DNA of 42,151 nucleotides. Origin: Idiomarina sp. 34-48-12. Lineage in GTDB: Bacteria; Pseudomonadota; Gammaproteobacteria; Enterobacterales; Alteromonadaceae. Shown piece by piece: positions 8,419 to 17,061 of the stretch (position 1 is its first letter; the number at the start of each line of letters is the position of its first letter). Location: NCBI GenBank assembly GCA_002279005.1, contig NCJS01000008.1:1-42151 (forward strand), read 5' to 3'. Below the pieces are notes generated by a model. It had not been told where the DNA came from and searched no databases. It saw only the letters and a list, made by a program, of their open reading frames with translations. Position numbers and translations under genes: made by a program.

Positions 8419-9154
8419 GACGTTGTCGCACTGCCTCATACAAACAAACGCCAGTTGCTACTGACACATTCAAGCTGCTTACGGTGCCCAACAAAGGAAT
8501 TTTAATCAATTCGTCGCAAGTTTCGCGGGTTAATCGGCGCATACCATCACCTTCAGCTCCCATTACAATGGCAACAGGTCCTTTCAGATCAATAGCATAG
8601 AGTTCTTGCGTGGCTTCACCAGCAGTACCGATAACCCAAACCTGTTTGTCTTGCAATTGCCGTAAGGTACGGGCCAAGTTAGTCACTTGCACAAAAGGTA
8701 CAGTCTCAGCTGCACCACTTGCGACTTTTCGCACAACTGGTGTAATCGAAGCAGATTTGTCTTTCGGAACAATCACCGCGGTCACGCCAGAAGCGTCAGC
8801 AGTTCGTAGACATGCACCTAAATTATGTGGGTCCGTAACGCCGTCGAGTACTAGGAACAGAGCTCTACTTCCTGCTGTATCACACAGGCTATCCAAATCA
8901 TTTTCGGTCATCTGCGGCGCTTCCAGCGCGGTGATAGCGATACCTTGATGGTTGCCACCTTCGGATTTTTTATCCAATGTTGCTTTCGGTACAAATTGCA
9001 CACGCAGCCCTAATCGTTGGGCTTGGCTCACCAACAGCTGTAGCGGCTTATCTTGACGCTCTCGGGTTGCAAACACTTCAACTAATCGCTCAGGGTGCTG
9101 CTCTAACAAAGCGCGTACCGAATGCATACCAAATATCGTGACTTTCTTACTCAT
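8408..9154 (-). CDS. rlmB: 23S rRNA (guanosine-2'-O-)-methyltransferase RlmB
   Basis: SpoU-family enzyme that methylates the ribose of G2251 in the peptidyl-transferase P loop of 23S rRNA, using SAM. The 248-residue protein has the N-terminal rRNA-binding domain ([21 protein letters not shown] at 68-71) and the knotted SPOUT domain with motif 1 around Asn111-Arg117 ([10 protein letters not shown]), motif 2 IVMGAEGDG (196-204) and motif 3 [10 protein letters not shown] (226-235). Lies 13 bases behind rnr, the order seen in E. coli, and its end overlaps the next gene. Confidence 0.97.
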   Translation of the reverse strand: MSKKVTIFGMHSVRALLEQHPERLVEVFATRERQDKPLQLLVSQAQRLGLRVQFVPKATLDKKSEGGNHQGIAITALEAPQMTENDLDSLCDTAGSRALFLVLDGVTDPHNLGACLRTADASGVTAVIVPKDKSASITPVVRKVASGAAETVPFVQVTNLARTLRQLQDKQVWVIGTAGEATQELYAIDLKGPVAIVMGAEGDGMRRLTRETCDELIKIPLLGTVSSLNVSVATGVCLYEAVRQRHGV

Positions 9155-9167
9155 GATAATTATTAAC

Positions 9168-11525
9168 TCACTTTCTTACTTTTTTGTTTTTCGGCTTTTT
9201 GCCTTTGCGCGCAGCTTCTGTCGCTTTTCGCTTCGATTTAATTCGCGCTTTGGTCGCTTGTTTTTTGTGTTTCTTACTATTGGAAGGCGGCTTATTGCGC
9301 TCGCCACGCGTGCTCGGGCGGTGCCCTTCTGGCATACGATTTTTACCCGTTGGGCTTTCCGCTGCCAACAAATCTAAATCAATTTTACGCTCATCCAAAT
9401 CAACTGATTTCACACGGATGCGGACTTTATCACCTAACCGATAAACAATTCGACTATTTTCACCAATCAGCATCTGCTTTTCGCCATCAAACTGATAATA
9501 GTCGTTGGAAAGATTACTAATGTGCACCAAACCATCAATTTGCATGTCATCAATGCGTACAAATAGCCCAAAGTTAGTCACCGAAGCAATTACGCCACCA
9601 AACTCTGAACCAATATGGTCTTGCATGTATTCACATTTCAGCCACTCATCAACTTGGCGGGTGGCATCATCAGCACGACGTTCGGTCATCGAGCAATGCG
9701 CGCCAAGTTCGTCAAGTTGCTCATCCGGATACATCCATGCGCCTTCGAGCGCCGGCGTTGGCCCTTGTTGTTTTTTCAATAAGGCTTTAATGGCACGATG
9801 CAGAACCAGATCAGGATATCGACGAATCGGCGACGTGAAATGCGCATACTCGTCTAGCGCTAAGCCAAAATGCCCAGCATTATCTGGACTATAAACAGCT
9901 TGCTGCATCGAGCGCAGTAACATGGTTTGAATTAATTCCGCATCGGGACGTTCAGCAACTTGCTGCAATACTTCGGTATAATCGCGCGGACTCGGGTCGT
10001 CTGAGCCTTTCATGATAATGCCGAGTTCTGCTAAGAAGCTTCGGAACGAACTGAGCCGTTCCATTGAAGGAGGCTCGTGAACGCGGAATAATGCGCCAGC
10101 TTCGTCATGCTCTTCAATCAAACGTGCCGTGGCAACGTTCGCCATGATCATGCATTCTTCAATGATGGTGTGAGCAACATTTCGACGCACTGGCTCTATT
10201 GATTCAATTTTACGTTGCGCATTGAAAATAAACCGCGTTTCCAACGTCTCAAACTCAATCGCCGCACGCTGTTGCCGTGCTTTTTTAAGTACTTTAAATA
10301 AGCCATGCAAATGCTCGATATTGCCCATGACATGATCGTATTCAGCACGTAGCTTTGGATCGCCATCTAAAATTGCCGCAACCTTGGTATAAGTGAGTCG
10401 TGCATGGGATTTCATCACTGCCGGATAAAACTTAGATTTTTGCAGCTTACCGCGTCCGTTAATTTCCATCTCAGCGACCATACATAGCCGATCAACATCA
10501 GGATTCAATGAACATAGCCCGTTTGAGAGTTTTTCCGGCAGCATCGGCACCACAAAATTCGGGAAATAGACCGAGTTCCCGCGCTCTAAAGCGTCTTTAT
10601 CTAGCGCAGTGTTCGGGCGCACATAATAGCTGACATCAGCTATTGCAACCCATAGGCGCCAGCCGTCACCATGAGGCTCGGCACAAACGGCATCATCAAA
10701 GTCACGAGAATCATCACCGTCTATTGTGATTAGCGGCAACTCACGTAAGTCGATACGCCCTTCATAGGCCTCTGGCGGAACCGTCTCTCCAAACCGAGCT
10801 AATTCTTTCTCGATGTCAGCTGACCAAGTGTTCGGGATATCGTGTTCACGAATGGCAATTTCAATTTCCATACCCGGCGCCATATGCTCGCCGAGTACTT
10901 TGGTGATGGTACCTAGCGGGCTGCTGCGGCGCGTAGGACGTTGGGTAATTTCCACAACCACAATTTGACCATGTCGAGCCCCAGCATTTTGGCCTTCGGG
11001 GATAAGAATATCTTGACTAACACGGCTATCATCTGGCACCACCATGCCAATGTTATGCTCCACAAAGTAGCGCCCAACAATGTCACCCTGACGTGGTTCG
11101 ATAACTCGCACTACGCGGCCTTCTACTCGACCTTTACTGTCAGTGCCTTGCTGCTGCACCAACACTTTATCGCCGTGCAGAACGTTATACATTTGATGAT
11201 GAGGAATGAATAAATCAGCCCCGCCCTCATCCGGACGACAAAACGCAAAGCCATCGCGGTGGCCAATAATTCGTCCTTTAATTAAGTTCATTCGGTCAGG
11301 TAAACCATAAGCATTCGCTTTGGTATAAATCAGCTGACCATCTCGCTCCATTGCGCGCAAACGACGTTTTAAACCAATATGTTGACGTTCATCACTGAGC
11401 TGAAATTGCTTAACAAGCTCTTCAAAGCGCATGGGTTTGAGGCGAGCTTTTACGGCTTCTAGCAGTTGCTCGCGCGAGGGGATTTCTACTTCGTATTCGG
11501 GGGTATCGTTTTCTTTAAGTGTCAT
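9168..11525 (-). CDS. rnr: Ribonuclease R
   Basis: Processive 3'-5' exoribonuclease able to degrade structured RNA, important in rRNA and tRNA quality control and cold growth. The 785-residue protein has an N-terminal helix-turn-helix-like region (residues about 15-75), two cold-shock domains (about 80-220), the RNB domain with metal-binding Asp269, Asp275, Asp277 and Asp278 ([12 protein letters not shown]), an S1 domain (about 640-725) and a Lys/Arg-rich tail (from about 735). All match E. coli RNase R with a three-residue shift. ATG start with GAG five bases upstream. A 7-bp tandem repeat lies 56-212 bp upstream of its start. Confidence 0.97.
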   Translation of the reverse strand: MTLKENDTPEYEVEIPSREQLLEAVKARLKPMRFEELVKQFQLSDERQHIGLKRRLRAMERDGQLIYTKANAYGLPDRMNLIKGRIIGHRDGFAFCRPDEGGADLFIPHHQMYNVLHGDKVLVQQQGTDSKGRVEGRVVRVIEPRQGDIVGRYFVEHNIGMVVPDDSRVSQDILIPEGQNAGARHGQIVVVEITQRPTRRSSPLGTITKVLGEHMAPGMEIEIAIREHDIPNTWSADIEKELARFGETVPPEAYEGRIDLRELPLITIDGDDSRDFDDAVCAEPHGDGWRLWVAIADVSYYVRPNTALDKDALERGNSVYFPNFVVPMLPEKLSNGLCSLNPDVDRLCMVAEMEINGRGKLQKSKFYPAVMKSHARLTYTKVAAILDGDPKLRAEYDHVMGNIEHLHGLFKVLKKARQQRAAIEFETLETRFIFNAQRKIESIEPVRRNVAHTIIEECMIMANVATARLIEEHDEAGALFRVHEPPSMERLSSFRSFLAELGIIMKGSDDPSPRDYTEVLQQVAERPDAELIQTMLLRSMQQAVYSPDNAGHFGLALDEYAHFTSPIRRYPDLVLHRAIKALLKKQQGPTPALEGAWMYPDEQLDELGAHCSMTERRADDATRQVDEWLKCEYMQDHIGSEFGGVIASVTNFGLFVRIDDMQIDGLVHISNLSNDYYQFDGEKQMLIGENSRIVYRLGDKVRIRVKSVDLDERKIDLDLLAAESPTGKNRMPEGHRPSTRGERNKPPSNSKKHKKQATKARIKSKRKATEAARKGKKPKNKKVRK

Positions 11526-11561
11526 AGTTTCTCAAATTGGCAATGCGTTCTTGCATTGAAA

Positions 11562-11588
11562 GAATAACCTAAGCATAACAGGTTATTC
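11562..11588. repeat. Inverted repeat leading into the heptamer array
   Basis: GAATAACCT (11562-11570) and AGGTTATTC (11580-11588) are perfect 9-bp inverted arms separated by 9 bases. The right arm contains the first GTTATTC unit of the tandem array, so the array may have grown from this arm (inference). Confidence 0.85.
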
Positions 11589-11737
11589 GTTATTCGTTAT
11601 TCGTTATTCGTTATTCGTTATTCGTTATTCGTTATTCGTTATTCGTTATTCGTTATTCGTTATTCGTTATTCGTTATTCGATTCGTTATTCGTTATTCGT
11701 TATTCGTTATTCGTTATTCGTTATTCGTTATTCGTTA
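11582..11737. repeat. Tandem heptanucleotide array (GTTATTC)
   Basis: Twenty-one perfect copies of GTTATTC plus one shortened 5-base copy (GATTC, 11680-11684): fourteen units before it, seven after it, and a final partial GTTA. Total 156 bp, located 56 bp upstream of the rnr start codon and in the space before tRNA-Leu. Near-perfect identity implies recent slippage or ongoing length change. It is not a CRISPR array: units are 7 bp with no spacers. Confidence 0.97.
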
Positions 11738-11880
11738 AAGATAAGACCAAAGCCAAAGAACGCAAGTTCCTTGAAGCAAAAGAAATTCCGAAACCGAATG
11801 TGTTTAGGTTTGTCGAACAGCGAAGCGGACGACCAGCGAAGCGCGCGAACAACGAAAAACGCTTTTGTGTTTGTTTTTGC

Positions 11881-11908
11881 GAATAACCAGTAACGAATAA
11901 CGATGAAC
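11881..11908. repeat. Degenerate inverted heptamer copies
   Basis: Four 7-bp units in register, GAATAAC-CAGTAAC-GAATAAC-GATGAAC. GAATAAC is the reverse complement of the GTTATTC unit, so these are inverted relative to the main array 145 bp away and could pair with it. Confidence 0.7.
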
Positions 11909-11920
11909 GTCTTTAGGAAG

Positions 11921-12007
11921 TGGTGCCTAGGGTCGGACTCGAACCGACACGGGTTTTATCCCGGCGGATTTTGAATCCGCTGCGTCTACCAATTTCGCCA
12001 CCCAGGC
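11921..12007 (-). tRNA. tRNA-Leu (anticodon CAA)
   Basis: 87-base class II tRNA on the minus strand. Acceptor GCCTGGG pairs with CCTAGGC (one G-U pair), the D arm reads TGGCGAAATTGGTAGACGC, the anticodon stem GCGGA/TCCGC encloses the loop TTCAAAA, giving CAA that reads UUG. A long variable arm (CGGGATAAAACCCG) and the T arm GGTTCGAGTCC follow, and the CCA end is encoded. Sequence is close to E. coli leuX. It is the only RNA gene seen in the window. Confidence 0.97.
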
Positions 12008-12052
12008 ACTGGGGACTTTTGCGCTAGCTTGGCTAGCTGAAGTATGGTGCGC

Positions 12053-12080
12053 ATTATACTGAACCGTTACAGTCAATCAA
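12053..12080 (-). promoter_or_regulatory. Promoter of tRNA-Leu
   Basis: Minus-strand -10 TATAAT (12053-12058), a perfect match, with -35 TTGATT (12075-12080) and a 16-bp spacer; followed by GCGCACC, a GC-rich discriminator typical of stable-RNA promoters. It sits 46 bases upstream of the mature tRNA 5' end, and a GCTAGC-TTG-GCTAGC repeat (12023-12037) lies in the leader between. Confidence 0.8.
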
Positions 12081-12206
12081 GACATTTTAATGAACATTTG
12101 TTCGTTCGATTATTTCATAACCACATTCATTTAAAAATTAGTGTTCACGAGTGAGTTTTGGTTAAGATAGCTCCCATTAGACGACTTGAGAGACCGACAA
12201 ATAGCC

Positions 12207-12749
12207 ATGACCGAAAAATCTGAAGATTTCAACCAAGAGCCGCCTCGAACGACTGCGCAAATTCATGCGAGCTTCCCAAGTGCTGGATTTCTCCGACGCC
12301 TAGCTGCCATGGTTTATGACTTATTAGTAGCGGTTGCAATTTTGATGTTGGCATCAGGTGTTGCCATGTTGTTGCCTGCAATTTTGAATAAGATGGGCAC
12401 TATTGAACTGACCGAATCGTTTACCGCGGCAGATTGGCTTAATCAAACGCCACTCTACGGAATCTATCTATTGATGGTGTTGGGATCATTTTTCGGCTGG
12501 TTCTGGTGGCGTAGCGGTCAAACCATTGGCATGCGAGCTTGGCGATTGAAAGTTCAACAACGTAATGGGCAGCGGTTAACTAAAAAACAGGCAGCTATTC
12601 GTATTTTGACTTGCGCTTTAGGACTTGGGAACTTATGGGTACTCGTCGACTTTAAAAATCGTCGAGCCTGGCACGATTATGCTGCAGGGACTGAGCTTGT
12701 CACATTATCTAAAGAAGCTAACCAGCTGTATTATTGGAAAGAATTATAA
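12207..12749 (+). CDS. RDD family membrane protein
   Basis: Member of the RDD family of small integral membrane proteins, of uncertain function; some act in ion transport. About 180 residues. The Arg-rich GFLRRLAAMVYD stretch (Arg30, Arg31, Asp38) opens the first membrane helix (about 36-60); a second lies at about 83-101 and a third at about 131-149. The GQTIGMRAWRLKV motif after helix 2 and the closing RRAWHDYAAGTELV are standard for the family. The ATG at 12207 is preferred to an in-frame TTG at 12186. It stands alone on the plus strand and converges on lptG. Confidence 0.87.
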   Translation: MTEKSEDFNQEPPRTTAQIHASFPSAGFLRRLAAMVYDLLVAVAILMLASGVAMLLPAILNKMGTIELTESFTAADWLNQTPLYGIYLLMVLGSFFGWFWWRSGQTIGMRAWRLKVQQRNGQRLTKKQAAIRILTCALGLGNLWVLVDFKNRRAWHDYAAGTELVTLSKEANQLYYWKEL

Positions 12750-12761
12750 GCGCACACCGAT

Positions 12762-12784
12762 CGCCGCGGCTAACTGCTGCGGCG
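12762..12784. terminator. Convergent hairpin between RDD gene and lptG
   Basis: CGCCGCGG (12762-12769) and CTGCGGCG (12777-12784) form an 8-bp GC-rich stem with one G-U pair and a 7-base loop, overlapping the last codons of lptG. No U-tract follows on either strand, so termination activity is uncertain. Confidence 0.4.
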
Positions 12785-13840
12785 TCCCATCATCCAAACA
12801 GCCCAACCGGCAAATAACAAACTCGGCAATAATGCACCTAGCACCGGCGGCAGCTGATAAACCTGAGCCATCGGGCCAAATATTTCATTACTCACGTGAA
12901 AGCCAAACCCTGTAATGACGCCAAGTAAAACTCGAGCTCCCATTGTGGTAGAACGCAGCGGACCAAAAATGAATGACAAGGCGACAAGCAGCATCACAGC
13001 GACCGTTACCGGCGCTAGTAATTTTCTCCATAGCGCTAACTCATAACGGTCAGCCGCTTGCCGGTTACTCTCCAAGTAATCTAAGTAGTCCAATAACCCT
13101 CGAATTGAGAGCGATTCTGGTTTCACCGTAACCACGCCAAGTTTGTCTGGTGTTAGTGACGATTGCCACATAAATGCTTCTTGCTCTGACTGTATGATTC
13201 GCTCGAGCGTATACTGAGTTTTTGTCACATCGAAAAGGCGCCATTGATCCGTACTATAAATCGCTGACTGCCCCTGGGTAATTGACTCCAGTTCGTTATT
13301 TTGATCGAAATTATAAATGGTGACGTCACGAAGTCTGCCGGTGTTCTCAACTTCACCGATGTTGACAAAGCTAAGCCCATCTCGCGCCCAAATACCCTGC
13401 TGTGCGGAAATTAGGCTACCGCCTGAAATTGCGCGAGCGCGAAGCTCGCGGCCATGTGATTCCAGTTCAGGCGCAATCCACTCTCCCATTGCCATCACGG
13501 CCAACATCATGACGATAGCCGCTTTCATGACGGAACCGACTATATTCAAGCGCGAGCGACCAGCAGCGAGCATTACGACTAACTCGGAATTGCTGGCAAG
13601 CATTCCCATGCCAATAAGCCCGCCTAAAAGCGCTGCCATTGGGAAAAACACTTCGATATCTCGAGGTAAGCTATAAAGCACAAACAAGCCGGCGTCGGCT
13701 ACCGAGTATGTGCCTTTGCCCACTGATTTTAATTGTTCGACAAACCTTATTAGGCTCGATAGTCCGCTAAGCACCGCTAAGCTAAGTAACGATGTGACAA
13801 GAACTGAGCGCGCGATATATCTATCAAGAATAGAAAACAT
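12770..13840 (-). CDS. lptG: LPS export ABC transporter permease LptG
   Basis: Inner-membrane permease of the LptB2FGC machine that extracts lipopolysaccharide and drives it to LptA and the outer membrane. The 356-residue protein has three N-terminal membrane segments (near 15-35, 48-78 and 104-125), a periplasmic jelly-roll domain (about 130-265) and three C-terminal helices (about 270-350). The N-terminal FSILDRYIARSVL is characteristic of the YjgP/YjgQ family. The start ATG overlaps the lptF stop by one base (TAATG), so the pair is translationally coupled. LptA, LptB and LptC are not in the window. Confidence 0.95.
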   Translation of the reverse strand: MFSILDRYIARSVLVTSLLSLAVLSGLSSLIRFVEQLKSVGKGTYSVADAGLFVLYSLPRDIEVFFPMAALLGGLIGMGMLASNSELVVMLAAGRSRLNIVGSVMKAAIVMMLAVMAMGEWIAPELESHGRELRARAISGGSLISAQQGIWARDGLSFVNIGEVENTGRLRDVTIYNFDQNNELESITQGQSAIYSTDQWRLFDVTKTQYTLERIIQSEQEAFMWQSSLTPDKLGVVTVKPESLSIRGLLDYLDYLESNRQAADRYELALWRKLLAPVTVAVMLLVALSFIFGPLRSTTMGARVLLGVITGFGFHVSNEIFGPMAQVYQLPPVLGALLPSLLFAGWAVWMMGRRSS

Positions 13841-14946
13841 TATCGTGACCTCTTCAGCTTAGCCATGGCTTTTAGCCCCCAAGGCCGCCCTTTCCCTATC
13901 AGCGCAATGCCACATACGAGCAACAATATATGTATCCACCACAACCCGATGGCTGGCGGTATTGCCTCATCCGCTACCGCTGAACGTGCTGCCATCAATG
14001 TTAAAAAGTAACCAAGATATATCAGTAAAGCCGGAGCCATGCGGGCAAATTTACCTTGCCGCGGATTCACTCGGCTCAAAGGAACTGCAATTAACGTCAA
14101 CAATGGCATCGCCAATGGAATTGCAATTCGCCATTGCAGTTCTGCTTGCGCCTCGGCATCTTGCTCTTGCATCAATTCTACGGTGCTATAGGCTTCTAAT
14201 TTACGAATATATTCTGAACCTTCTTGTTCCTTAATTTGCAGTTGATAGTCGTCAAATTGCATAATTTGAAATTCGCCTTCAATAAAGCTTTGCGCATAAC
14301 GCATGCCGTTATTCAGTACGAGCGTTTGTGCGCCAGTATCCGCAGCGATAACACTACCTCGGTCGGCCATGACGACACTTCCACCGATAACTTGATCATT
14401 TTCGTCACGTAGTGATTGCGCCACAAAAACTTCATCAAGATCACCGTTTTCGTTTAGCCCTTGAACATAAATCACCGCTTTCTGGTTACTTGCTTGTTGA
14501 AAGCGACCCGGCATGATGACACTTAGCCCACTCTCGCTTCGGGCCTTTTCTTCCACGACCCTCTCCTGCTCGAGTGACCACGGCACAAGATAAAGTGTCA
14601 TCGCTGCCGTGATAAGAGCCAAAACAACGGATAGTACTAGCGTGACGCGCGTGACATACCACTCACTGACGCCACAAGCGTGAAGAACCGTCATTTCATT
14701 GTCAGCATAGATGCGACCGTGAGCTAAAAGAATACCGAGAAAGAGGCTTAGCGGAAGGATTAAAGCAGCCAACGCAGGTAGATTTAAGCCGAGTAGTTGA
14801 ATCACAATGTTGCTTGGAATTTCACCCGCTGATGCGTCAGCCAATACGCGAACAAACTTCTGACTCACAAATATAGTCATCAACACCACCAATACGGCGA
14901 TTTGAGACTTGAATGTTTCACGTATTAAATAGCGAAATATGCGCAC
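13840..14946 (-). CDS. lptF: LPS export ABC transporter permease LptF
   Basis: Partner permease of LptG in the LPS transport complex. The 368-residue protein begins MRIFRYLIRETFKSQ, typical of LptF, with membrane segments at about 15-35, 55-75 and 100-122, a periplasmic beta domain (about 125-265) and C-terminal helices (about 270-355) followed by a basic tail. GTG start with AAGAGTGG upstream. Divergent from pepA as in E. coli, with a sigma-70 promoter in the 123-bp gap; coupled to lptG by a one-base overlap. Confidence 0.95.
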   Translation of the reverse strand: MRIFRYLIRETFKSQIAVLVVLMTIFVSQKFVRVLADASAGEIPSNIVIQLLGLNLPALAALILPLSLFLGILLAHGRIYADNEMTVLHACGVSEWYVTRVTLVLSVVLALITAAMTLYLVPWSLEQERVVEEKARSESGLSVIMPGRFQQASNQKAVIYVQGLNENGDLDEVFVAQSLRDENDQVIGGSVVMADRGSVIAADTGAQTLVLNNGMRYAQSFIEGEFQIMQFDDYQLQIKEQEGSEYIRKLEAYSTVELMQEQDAEAQAELQWRIAIPLAMPLLTLIAVPLSRVNPRQGKFARMAPALLIYLGYFLTLMAARSAVADEAIPPAIGLWWIHILLLVCGIALIGKGRPWGLKAMAKLKRSR

Positions 14947-14989
14947 TGAAACCCACTCTTAACATTGCTTTTTACTGGAAATGCTGCGA

Positions 14990-15017
14990 ATTTTAAGTAA
15001 ACTTGTCATTTTCACAA
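14990..15017 (-). promoter_or_regulatory. Sigma-70 promoter of lptF-lptG
   Basis: Minus-strand -35 TTGTGA (15012-15017) and -10 TAAAAT (14990-14995) with a 16-bp spacer, 44 bases before the lptF start. The same two hexamers appear in the rpsF promoter. Confidence 0.65.
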
Positions 15018-15069
15018 GAATTATTCTACGACAGCGATCTGCTGTCAACCGCAACAAACGGGAGCACAT

Positions 15070-16575
15070 ATGGAGTTCAGCGTAAAAAGCGGCAGTCCTG
15101 AAAAACAACGTTCTGCCTGTGTCGTGGTCGGTGTATACGAACCACGTCGCCTATCCGGTGTAGCAGAGCAGCTCGACAAAGTTAGCGGTGGTTACCTTAG
15201 TAACTTATTGCGCCGCGGCGATCTCGAAGGCAAATCAGGCCAAATGCTACTGTTACACAACGTTCCTAATATTTTTAGCGAGCGTGTTTTGCTCGTTGGT
15301 TGTGGTAAGGAACGCGAGCTCGATGAACGTCAGTATAAACAAATTATAGAAAAAACCATCCATACTTTGAACGAAACCGGTTCAATGGAGGCAGTTTGTT
15401 TTCTAAGCGAGCTGCACGTTAAAGGTCGCGATACTTATTGGAAAGTTCGTCAAGCGGTCGAAGCAGCGCAAAGTGGTTTGTATACGTTCAATCAATTGAA
15501 GACCCGCAAAGAAGAGCCTCGTCGCCCGTTGCGTAAGTTGGTTTTCAACGTTCCTACACGTCGCGAGCTACCGCTTAGCGAAAAGGCCATTGCACATGGT
15601 TTAGCGGTTGCTAAAGGGATGTCGATTTGTCGTGACGTGGCCAATATGCCACCAAACATTTGCACTCCGCGTTATTTGGCTGAACGCTGCGAAGATCTCG
15701 CCGGTAACTACGATAACTTATCGTTTAACGCGGTTACCGAACAAGAAATGGCTGAGCTCGGTATGAACGCCTACCTTGCTGTAGGTCGCGGTTCGGAAAA
15801 TGAATCAGTCTTGAGTCTATTGCATTATCAAGGTGCGGCGAAAGAGCAGGCGCCAATTGTTCTAGTGGGTAAAGGGTTAACCTTCGATGCTGGCGGTATT
15901 TCCATTAAGCCAGCAGTCAATATGGACGAAATGAAATACGATATGGGCGGTGCCGCGGCTGTTTTAGGAGCAATGCAAGCCATCGCTGAGCTGCAACTCC
16001 CGATTAATGTGATTGGCGCGATTGCCGGCTGTGAAAACATGCCGGACGGCCGAGCCTATCGTCCAGGTGACGTACTGACTACCATGAGCGGTCAAACGGT
16101 TGAAGTGTTAAACACAGACGCTGAAGGTCGCCTCGTGTTATGTGATACGCTGACTTACGTTGAGCGCTTTGAACCAGAAGCTGTTGTTGATATCGCTACC
16201 TTGACTGGTGCCTGTATCATTGCTCTTGGACATCATGCTAGCGGCTTAATGAGCAGCCACAATCCGCTTGCTCACGAGCTGTTATCAGCATCTGAACAAA
16301 GTGGCGATCGTGCCTGGCGCTTACCGTTATGGGACGAGTATCAAGAAGCTCTCGATAGCCCGTTTGCCGATATGGCGAACCTCGGTGGACGCGATGCCGG
16401 CACAATTACGGCAGCTTGTTTCCTGTCGCGCTTCACGAAGAAGTATCATTGGGCACATCTGGATATCGCTGGCACAGCATGGCGCAGTGGTGCCAAAAAA
16501 GGAGCAACCGGTCGACCCGTCGCTCTGCTAACACAATTCATCATTAACCGCACCGCCTCTGGCGAGCAGGATTAA
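15070..16575 (+). CDS. pepA: Leucyl aminopeptidase PepA (cytosol aminopeptidase)
   Basis: M17-family metallo-aminopeptidase that removes N-terminal residues, mainly Leu; in E. coli PepA also acts as a DNA-binding cofactor in Xer recombination and carAB control. The 501-residue protein has the variable N-terminal domain and a C-terminal catalytic domain with Lys268, Asp273 and Lys280 ([16 protein letters not shown]), Asp291 and the signature NTDAEGRLV at 348-356, where Asp350, Glu352 and Arg354 are metal or bicarbonate ligands; each is two residues lower than in E. coli. ATG start with GGGAG six bases upstream. First gene of a pepA-holC-valS cluster, as in E. coli. Confidence 0.97.
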   Translation: MEFSVKSGSPEKQRSACVVVGVYEPRRLSGVAEQLDKVSGGYLSNLLRRGDLEGKSGQMLLLHNVPNIFSERVLLVGCGKERELDERQYKQIIEKTIHTLNETGSMEAVCFLSELHVKGRDTYWKVRQAVEAAQSGLYTFNQLKTRKEEPRRPLRKLVFNVPTRRELPLSEKAIAHGLAVAKGMSICRDVANMPPNICTPRYLAERCEDLAGNYDNLSFNAVTEQEMAELGMNAYLAVGRGSENESVLSLLHYQGAAKEQAPIVLVGKGLTFDAGGISIKPAVNMDEMKYDMGGAAAVLGAMQAIAELQLPINVIGAIAGCENMPDGRAYRPGDVLTTMSGQTVEVLNTDAEGRLVLCDTLTYVERFEPEAVVDIATLTGACIIALGHHASGLMSSHNPLAHELLSASEQSGDRAWRLPLWDEYQEALDSPFADMANLGGRDAGTITAACFLSRFTKKYHWAHLDIAGTAWRSGAKKGATGRPVALLTQFIINRTASGEQD

Positions 16576-16587
16576 GCTGAGCACACT

Positions 16588-17043
16588 ATGGCGCAGGGCA
16601 TATTTTACGTACTCGATGGACTCAACGAAGAACAACAACAACAGTTCTTCTGTGAGCGTATTGCACAAGCATGGCGCGAGTTCCGCAGTGTTCGCGTCTG
16701 GTGCCCTGACCAAGCTACTGCTGAGCAGCTAGATGAAGCATTATGGCAAGCTCCAGCTGATGCCTTTGTGCCGCATAATTTAGTGGGTGAAGGCCCTGCG
16801 CAAGGTGCACCTGTTGAGTTGTGTTGGCCGCAGGCTAACGTTCCGCAGCGGCGCACTGCAGCGGTCGTTAATTTGATGGCCGAGATACCAAATTGGCAAG
16901 GCGCACGACTCATTCTAGAACGTGTTCCTTCGGCCGAAAACGAACGCCAAGCGGCACGAGAAAGATACAAGACTTATCGTCATCAAGGTGTTGAATTACA
17001 AACCGTAAAAGCATCTGAGCAGATAAATTCATCAACCAAATAG
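16588..17043 (+). CDS. holC: DNA polymerase III subunit chi (HolC)
   Basis: Accessory subunit that with psi links the clamp loader to SSB during lagging-strand synthesis. The 151-residue protein shows the HolC fold: MAQGIFYVLDG at the start, a central WCPDQATAEQLDEALW segment, the PADAFVPHNLVGEGP stretch and VELCWPQ before AAVVNLMAEIP. Sequence is divergent but length, motifs and the position between pepA and valS are decisive. The C-terminal 20 residues are polar and probably disordered. Confidence 0.93.
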   Translation: MAQGIFYVLDGLNEEQQQQFFCERIAQAWREFRSVRVWCPDQATAEQLDEALWQAPADAFVPHNLVGEGPAQGAPVELCWPQANVPQRRTAAVVNLMAEIPNWQGARLILERVPSAENERQAARERYKTYRHQGVELQTVKASEQINSSTK

Positions 17044-17061
17044 AACGAAGTGAAGGTTTCT

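Larger units (their letters stand above)
11526..11920. other. Non-coding region between rnr and tRNA-Leu
   Basis: No gene supported. It holds a CAATGC-N6-GCATTG hairpin (11541-11558) in the rnr leader, a 9-bp inverted repeat, the 7-bp tandem array, then about 140 bp without coding signal (11738-11880) that contains two copies of CAGCGAAGCG (11818-11827 and 11834-11843), and finally the inverted degenerate heptamers. The plus strand is free of stops across the array only because the heptamer lacks them. A clear rnr promoter or tRNA terminator was not found; an imperfect A/T-rich hairpin at about 11850-11882 could end the tRNA transcript. Confidence 0.6.

Noticed and set aside
8610..8948. 112-codon open frame antisense to rlmB
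   Set aside because: It lies wholly inside rlmB on the other strand, has no ribosome site or family resemblance, and follows from codon use of rlmB.
9505..9894. 129-codon open frame antisense to rnr
   Set aside because: Shadow of the RNase R gene; low-complexity Ser/Cys-rich translation with no signal of selection visible.
11582..11737. Repeat array considered as a CRISPR
   Set aside because: Units are 7 bp and contiguous with no spacers, and no cas genes are nearby.
11582..11893. Long stop-free stretch on the plus strand through the heptamer array
   Set aside because: The heptamer lacks stop and start codons in all frames, which explains the open frame; no start codon, ribosome site or recognisable protein is present.
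11738..11920. Region beside tRNA-Leu considered as an integration site or prophage remnant
   Set aside because: No integrase, no second copy of the tRNA 3' end, and no phage-like gene is present in the window.
12186..12206. TTG start seven codons upstream of the RDD gene
   Set aside because: The ATG at 12207 gives a normal RDD N-terminus and the upstream codons lack a ribosome site.
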